DNA of 64,000 nt from Saccharicrinis fermentans DSM 9555 = JCM 21142 (GTDB lineage Bacteria; Bacteroidota; Bacteroidia; Bacteroidales; Marinilabiliaceae): assembly GCF_000517085.1 (NCBI RefSeq), contig NZ_KI912107.1, positions 4,337,980 through 4,401,979 of the forward strand, given 5' to 3'. Numbering within the stretch: the stretch's first letter is position 1; each line of letters opens with the position of its first letter. The notes below the pieces were generated by a model. That model was not told the origin of the DNA. It made no database searches and was given only the letters and a program-made list of their open reading frames with translations. This document shows, piece by piece, positions 59,632 to 64,000 of this stretch. The translations under genes were made by a program, and so were the position numbers.

Positions 59632-60546
59632 ATGGAACGCAGAGACTTTTTAAGAACAGGGGTAGGATTAAGTTTATTAACAGGAGTCGCCCCCTTCTGG
59701 GGAGGATTGGATACATTAGTAGCAAATAATAACACGCAAAAAACAGACTTGGCAGCTGTCAGAGGAGGTGAACCCGAAGAAATGTTTGACAAGGCCATGG
59801 AAGCGCTAGGTGGCTTGGACAAATTTATTTCTAAAGGGCAGTCGGTACTTGTTAAACCAAACATAGGTTGGGATGCTCCACCAGAAAGAGCAGCCAATAC
59901 AAATCCCAAATTGGTGGGACATATTGTAAAACGCTGCTATGAAGTAGGCGCTTCCGAAGTAAACGTATTCGACAAAACATGCAACAAATGGGATAGATGC
60001 TACAGCAATAGTCAAATAGAAAAATATGTAAAACAAGCAGGCGGAACAATGGTGCCCGGCAACACCGAAAGCTATTACAAGGAAGTAAAAGTGCCCGCAG
60101 GAAAAAGCCTTAAAAGCGTGAAAGTACATAATTTGGTACAAAGCAGCGATGTATTTATTAACGTACCAGTACTAAAGCACCACGCCTCCACCAAATTGTC
60201 CTTGGGCATGAAAAATCTAATGGGCGTTATTTGGGATCGAAAATTTTACCACAGTAACGATCTTCACCAATGCATTGCGGATTTTATTTCATTCCGTAAA
60301 CCAGATCTAACCATTATTGACGGCTATAATATGATGACCAAAAATGGTCCACGAGGCGTTTCTACCGCTGACGTGGTCAATTTGAAAGCCTTGATTGCCT
60401 CCACTGATATAGTAGCCACAGATGCGGCTGCCACTAAAATGTTTGGTCTTGAACCCGATGATGTAGGACACATAAAAATAGCACACCAAATGGGCTTAGG
60501 AAATAAAAACCTTCAGGAACTAAACATTCATCGCATTAAAATATAA
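59632..60546 (+). CDS. Tat-exported DUF362 domain protein
   Basis: A 304-residue protein with a twin-arginine signal (RRDFLRTGVGLSLL, about 1-30). The body is DUF362: GQSVLVKPNIGWDAPPERAA, DVFINVPVLKHHASTKLSLG, MKNLMGVIWDRKFYHSNDLH, and LTIIDGYNMMTKNGPRG. DUF362 often goes with [4Fe-4S] domains in other proteins, but here it has none and cysteines are few. The next gene, 6 bases on, encodes a membrane polyferredoxin, so the two probably form an electron-transfer unit facing the periplasm. Substrate unknown. Confidence 0.85.
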   Translation: MERRDFLRTGVGLSLLTGVAPFWGGLDTLVANNNTQKTDLAAVRGGEPEEMFDKAMEALGGLDKFISKGQSVLVKPNIGWDAPPERAANTNPKLVGHIVKRCYEVGASEVNVFDKTCNKWDRCYSNSQIEKYVKQAGGTMVPGNTESYYKEVKVPAGKSLKSVKVHNLVQSSDVFINVPVLKHHASTKLSLGMKNLMGVIWDRKFYHSNDLHQCIADFISFRKPDLTIIDGYNMMTKNGPRGVSTADVVNLKALIASTDIVATDAAATKMFGLEPDDVGHIKIAHQMGLGNKNLQELNIHRIKI

Positions 60547-60552
60547 TTAGGA

Positions 60553-62175
60553 ATGCATTACTCGATTTTAAAAAAAACAAGAATCATTGTCGCACTCTTG
60601 TTCTTTTCACTTACTCTATTTTCATTTATAGATATGTATGAGTTTATGCCGGAAGCATGGACTTCAAATATAATATTCATACAATTTGCGCCTTCTGTCC
60701 TTCGATTCATTCAAGTGTTATCATTATCAGCAGGTGGATTTATAGTGGTTATCTTACTATCCTTCCTGTTGGGGCGTGTATACTGTTCTACTATCTGTCC
60801 ACTGGGAATATTGCAGGACATGTTTACTTTTGTGGCCAGAAAAAGAAATAAAAAAAAGGTTTTCCTCAAATTCAAGAAAGCGTACCCTTATGTACGTTAT
60901 GTATTATTAAGTATCGCAATAGCAAGCTTTATAGCTGGTAGCTCACTACTCATAAACCTACTGGATCCCTACAGTAACGCCGGGCGTATATTTACCTACC
61001 TCGTTAAACCCGTATTTGTGTGGATAAATAATGTAGTTGCGGGGATACTACAAGAACAAAAAATATACAGCTTTCATATTATTGAACTTTTTCAAACATC
61101 ATGGGCCATCACAAGCTATGTGCTACTATTTTTATTGAGCATAGCCTATCTATCATACAAACGAGGCCGACTATTTTGTAATTTAATTTGTCCGGTGGGT
61201 ACTTTGTTAGGATTGATTTCTAAGAACGCCCTTATTAAAGTGCGTCTTTCAACAGATAGCTGTACCAAATGCGGAAAATGTGCAAGCGCTTGTAAAAGCG
61301 AATGTATCGATTTGAAAAATCAGGTAATTGACTACTCCAGGTGCGTAGCATGTTACAACTGCCTCCCTGTTTGTAAAGATAATGCGATCCGTTACTCACT
61401 TCCTTCCAAAAACAATACATCAAAAATAAACCTTATAAAAGGCGAAAAAAAAATGGATCGAAGGGGGGCGCTTACAACACTTCTTGCTATTACTGCCAGC
61501 ACAACAATTTTGGCACAACATGGAAGAGGACATGAACACGGAAAAGGCCATCAACACGGTAAAGGAAAAGGCGGATTTGGCCATCGCCCTCCGTATAAGC
61601 TATCCAAAAGAGAACATCCCGTTACTCCTCCAGGAACAAAAAGTACAGAAAGATTTAACAGCCTTTGTACAGCCTGTGGTCTTTGTATATCAGCTTGCCC
61701 CACCAATGTGTTACAACCCGCTATTATGGAATATGGATTAATAGGTTTTATGCAACCACATATGAATTATGCGCACGCCGGCTTTTGTAATTTTGATTGT
61801 ACCCGATGCAGTGATATATGCCCTACAGGTGCTATCTTACCATTGCCGATAGAGGAAAAGCAACTAACACAACTGGGCAAAGCAGTATTTGTAAAACGTA
61901 ATTGTGTGGTTCATAGAGACGGAACCGATTGTGGCGCCTGCTCAGAACATTGTCCAACAAAAGCTGTAACAATGGTTCCCTACCGCGATGGTTTGGTTAT
62001 TCCAGAAGTTAACCAGGATTTATGTATTGGCTGTGGAGCCTGTGAACATCCCTGTCCGGTGGATTATCCACATAAGGCCATATATGTAGAAGGAAATACC
62101 ATTCACCAAATGGCTCAAAAACCCAAGGAGGAAAAAGGCCAATATAAGCCTCTAGAAGAAGATTTTCCCTTTTAA
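60553..62175 (+). CDS. Membrane polyferredoxin, NapH-NapG-like fusion
   Basis: A 540-residue iron-sulfur membrane protein. Residues 1-290 resemble NapH/RnfB-like quinol-side proteins: TM helices (about 9-30, 45-70, 110-135, 175-200), the CxxxCP pairs YCSTICPLG and FCNLICPVG, then two 4Fe-4S motifs (CTKCGKCASAC; CVACYNCLPVC). At residue 301 comes a Tat-like segment MDRRGALTTLLAITASTTIL, a His/Gly-rich linker (GRGHEHGKGHQHGKGKGG), and a NapG-like part with four cluster motifs (CTACGLCISAC, CTRCSDIC, CGACSEHC, CIGCGACEHPC). It likely moves electrons between quinones and a periplasmic partner such as the DUF362 protein. Confidence 0.88.
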   Translation: MHYSILKKTRIIVALLFFSLTLFSFIDMYEFMPEAWTSNIIFIQFAPSVLRFIQVLSLSAGGFIVVILLSFLLGRVYCSTICPLGILQDMFTFVARKRNKKKVFLKFKKAYPYVRYVLLSIAIASFIAGSSLLINLLDPYSNAGRIFTYLVKPVFVWINNVVAGILQEQKIYSFHIIELFQTSWAITSYVLLFLLSIAYLSYKRGRLFCNLICPVGTLLGLISKNALIKVRLSTDSCTKCGKCASACKSECIDLKNQVIDYSRCVACYNCLPVCKDNAIRYSLPSKNNTSKINLIKGEKKMDRRGALTTLLAITASTTILAQHGRGHEHGKGHQHGKGKGGFGHRPPYKLSKREHPVTPPGTKSTERFNSLCTACGLCISACPTNVLQPAIMEYGLIGFMQPHMNYAHAGFCNFDCTRCSDICPTGAILPLPIEEKQLTQLGKAVFVKRNCVVHRDGTDCGACSEHCPTKAVTMVPYRDGLVIPEVNQDLCIGCGACEHPCPVDYPHKAIYVEGNTIHQMAQKPKEEKGQYKPLEEDFPF

Positions 62176-62378
62176 TGCCCCAAGTATACAATAACTGGAT
62201 ATATGTAATTATTCGTTACCCTAAGGCTTCTCCTTTAATGATAATCCGTATGCAAAGAATGATATACTGTAAGATTAAAACCCAGAAAGAAGGACTGTAG
62301 AAACGTTACTCGCCGTATTTTTACACAAGAATATAACATATCCACTATCTCATACCGAATCATGAAACAAAACAAATG
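62176..62378. other. Intergenic region after the polyferredoxin gene
   Basis: No ORF or RNA gene recognised; short palindromes only. Two structured elements follow at 62379 and 62453. Confidence 0.5.
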
Positions 62379-62434
62379 AACCCGGATGATGCAGTAGAAA
62401 ATCTATTACGAAGCTCTACAGCATCATCCGGGTT
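62379..62434. repeat. Long imperfect hairpin (14+5 bp stem)
   Basis: AACCCGGATGATGC (62379-62392) pairs perfectly with GCATCATCCGGGTT (62421-62434); after one A-A mismatch GTAGA pairs with TCTAC, leaving a 16-base loop. It has no strong T run. Transcribed, it would be a very stable structure; role unknown. Confidence 0.7.
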
Positions 62435-62452
62435 TAACAAAAATATAAGCAT

Positions 62453-62486
62453 AAAAAAAGTCGGGAAGTTGTTCCCGACTTTTTTT
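62453..62486 (-). terminator. Bidirectional terminator between polyferredoxin and 62530 genes
   Basis: A 15-bp stem around AGTCGGGAA / TTCCCGACT with loop GTTG and A/T tracts on both sides. It serves the convergent genes on either side. Confidence 0.9.
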
Positions 62487-62529
62487 ATATAGATCCTAAT
62501 ATCTTTCTATATATTCGATCTCTAAGCTC

Positions 62530-62985
62530 TTAAAAATTCATTTCTTCAGCAGAATATTGTTTCACTAAAGACATCACAGCCTTTGCGCACCCCTCTTCTC
62601 CACCTTTAAACGAGAAAACAATATTATAAACTTTTGATTTTCGACAAACAAACTCAAAAGAACCATACATCTTTCCAGCTTCAAAATTACTAACCATCAT
62701 TTTATCGCCATCGTAAAGCTGCATAATTACCTTTTCAGGGTTACCTGCACCATTAACCGTATTAAAACGATAATGGCTTCTACTGTTTAATATCACACTG
62801 AACTTCACAAACCCGGTTTTGGTATCTTTTTTGGCCTTTTTTAAATCAATAGAAAAGTCCTTCATATATTGGGCATCGCCCATTTCTTTCAAAGCTGTCT
62901 TAAGCAAATCGTCACCGCATTGCGCATAAGTTGATGCCGAAAACACGGTTACTAAAAGGATTGCTATAACTAATAATTTTTTCAT
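62530..62985 (-). CDS. Secreted protein of unknown function
   Basis: A 151-residue exported protein with a clear signal peptide (1-21, FSASTYAQ). The mature part begins CGDDLLKTALKEMGDAQYMK and has beta-rich VKFSVILNSRSHYRFNTVNG and MYGSFEFVCRKSKVYNIVFS. Three cysteines (about 23, 113 and 132) could form a disulfide. I do not recognise the family. Monocistronic with a terminator 44 bases downstream. Confidence 0.7.
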   Translation of the reverse strand: MKKLLVIAILLVTVFSASTYAQCGDDLLKTALKEMGDAQYMKDFSIDLKKAKKDTKTGFVKFSVILNSRSHYRFNTVNGAGNPEKVIMQLYDGDKMMVSNFEAGKMYGSFEFVCRKSKVYNIVFSFKGGEEGCAKAVMSLVKQYSAEEMNF

Positions 62986-63110
62986 CTGCTCAAATTTATT
63001 TTTCTACCTAATAAACATATAAACCAACAACATCAATTACAAATGTGAATATCAACAGGATATCGTTTGCTTATTAATCTTGGCAAAGATAGTTGTTTAT
63101 AATAAAATAT

Positions 63111-64000
63111 CTATGAAACAATGAAGTCTCTTAAGCTAGTAATTTCAACAACAATCTTATTAATCTGCTCAGGGGTAATTTCTACATGACTAATTTCATC
63201 CTGCACAATAATTAATGTACCGTTTTTTTCAATCCTTTTGGGTTCTCCAAACTCAGTAGTAATTTTAACTTCGGCATACGCTTGCTTAATCTGTTCCATT
63301 CTACTTACAAGTTCAGCAAAGTTAGGATCCGCACTATAGTTTTCCAGAATGATTAACAAGATATCAATAATATCTTTTTGCTCACCCATACGATTGATAA
63401 GATCTTCATTTTGTGTTTCTTGAATAACCTTACCTGAAATGTATAATCCTTCGACCCAAGCACCTGTAACAATAAGAGTACTCACGTTACTTCTGTTTTG
63501 ATCTCTAAGGTAAGAATCCATTTTATTAAAGCTATTAATAGAAACTTCCATTAATGAATCCAGGTTACTGCTACTGCTAGCCATTTCTTTTAAAGCGGCA
63601 AAATCAAAAAACTGACCAACCTTAATCCCTTCAGCCAACTCCTTTACAGATAACAAATAGGAAACTACAATATTATTTTTATCAAAAGTATTAATGTAAC
63701 CCAAATCGGCACTAAAAACACCCAAGTTAAGTGCTCTTTTAAAACTGGTATTATAGTCGTCTACCTTTTCAGGCTTATTCAATGTCTTTTGAGAGAATCC
63801 AGCACCGGATTTTTTAATAAGCGAAGCCATCTCAACAGGAGAAGAGATATTTTGAATTACATCGCCCATAATTTCTTCAGACAATTCCAATGGCGCATCA
63901 CTACTATTCACGTCAGAGTCAGATAAAGAAAAATCATCTTGATTCGACTCCTGACTTTTACTTGAATTTCCTGAACAAGCAGAAAATAACAAAATTCCAC
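63111..64000 (-). CDS. Lipoprotein of unknown function, 5' end outside the window (paralogue of 10396-11229)
   Basis: The frame is open to the window edge and reads GILLFSAC just at the edge, so a lipoprotein signal peptide starts beyond 64000; a TTG start at 63992 would destroy it and is rejected. After a Ser/Asp-rich linker the mature part has ALNLGVFSADLGY and TGAWVEGLYISG, the same blocks at the same spacing as the 10396 lipoprotein, and a similar end. An insertion near the C-terminus (KRIEKNGTLIIVQDEISHVE) is unique to this copy. Function unknown; probably an envelope protein. Confidence 0.75.
   Translation of the reverse strand, partial: GILLFSACSGNSSKSQESNQDDFSLSDSDVNSSDAPLELSEEIMGDVIQNISSPVEMASLIKKSGAGFSQKTLNKPEKVDDYNTSFKRALNLGVFSADLGYINTFDKNNIVVSYLLSVKELAEGIKVGQFFDFAALKEMASSSSNLDSLMEVSINSFNKMDSYLRDQNRSNVSTLIVTGAWVEGLYISGKVIQETQNEDLINRMGEQKDIIDILLIILENYSADPNFAELVSRMEQIKQAYAEVKITTEFGEPKRIEKNGTLIIVQDEISHVEITPEQINKIVVEITSLRDFIVS

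Noticed and set aside
62176-62529. Possible tRNA or small RNA gene
   Set aside because: No tRNA-like T-loop or cloverleaf seen; only hairpins that are reported as such.

Overview
The window is a chromosomal segment from a member of the Bacteroidota, most likely a marine or anaerobic Bacteroidales/Marinilabiliales relative. The grounds are AT-rich DNA, promoters matching the Bacteroidota -33 TTTG / -7 TAnnTTTG pattern, family content typical of the phylum (DUF4286, carboxypeptidase-regulatory-like secreted proteins, GIN/DUF4097-type lipoprotein, long LysRS C-terminal extension, FHA-containing ABC2 transporter) and gene starts that mostly lack a Shine-Dalgarno sequence. Genus assignment is inference only.

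Layout. 1-4360 is an accessory patch: a frameshifted YoeB-like toxin tail, the last part of an RHS-repeat protein with a variable tip followed by a small membrane protein, and an IS21-family element (istA with one amber codon, istB intact, 23-bp phased terminal repeats) abutting a decayed ISL3-type transposase. 4465-19507 is housekeeping: ahcY, ribF, an FHA-ABC transporter, a lipoprotein, recJ, lipB-lipA on the minus strand, then lysS, gpsA and pgi on the plus strand. 19690-22012 holds a repeat-rich lipoprotein and a second decayed mobile-element relic (integrase with three in-frame stops, joined to a primase zinc-finger stub). 22192-35429 is mixed housekeeping: nucleoside transporter, DUF151 nuclease, rplU-rpmA, serS, DUF4286, ruvC, thioesterase, tsaC, dapD, two secreted proteins, a PIF1/RecD-like helicase, a pentapeptide-repeat protein and an AraC regulator.

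35635-48652 is the branched-chain amino-acid block. ilvC stands first with its own terminator. Then comes a promoter, a 21-codon leader peptide of which 12 codons are Ile, Leu or Val, and a terminator hairpin, followed by ilvD-ilvB-ilvN-leuA-leuC-leuD-(leuA/cimA paralogue)-leuB. This is a textbook arrangement for ribosome-mediated attenuation. No ilvE or ilvA is in the window; the leuA/cimA paralogue could supply 2-oxobutyrate from pyruvate if it is a citramalate synthase.

48753-58135 carries gnd, pdxB, a porin / small phosphate-type binding protein / methyl-accepting protein operon, a PAS histidine kinase plus NarL-type regulator pair, and comF. 58338-64000 carries small secreted proteins, a Tat-exported DUF362 protein paired with a membrane polyferredoxin (NapH-NapG-like fusion), and, at the right edge, a lipoprotein that is a paralogue of the one at 10396-11229.

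I found no tRNA, rRNA or CRISPR array. The most interesting items are the ilv-leu attenuator, a degenerate approximately 95-bp repeat in front of leuB and at 55157-55253 whose 3' block also precedes ilvD, the porin/binding-protein/chemoreceptor operon, and the NapH-NapG fusion with an A9 tract at its junction.
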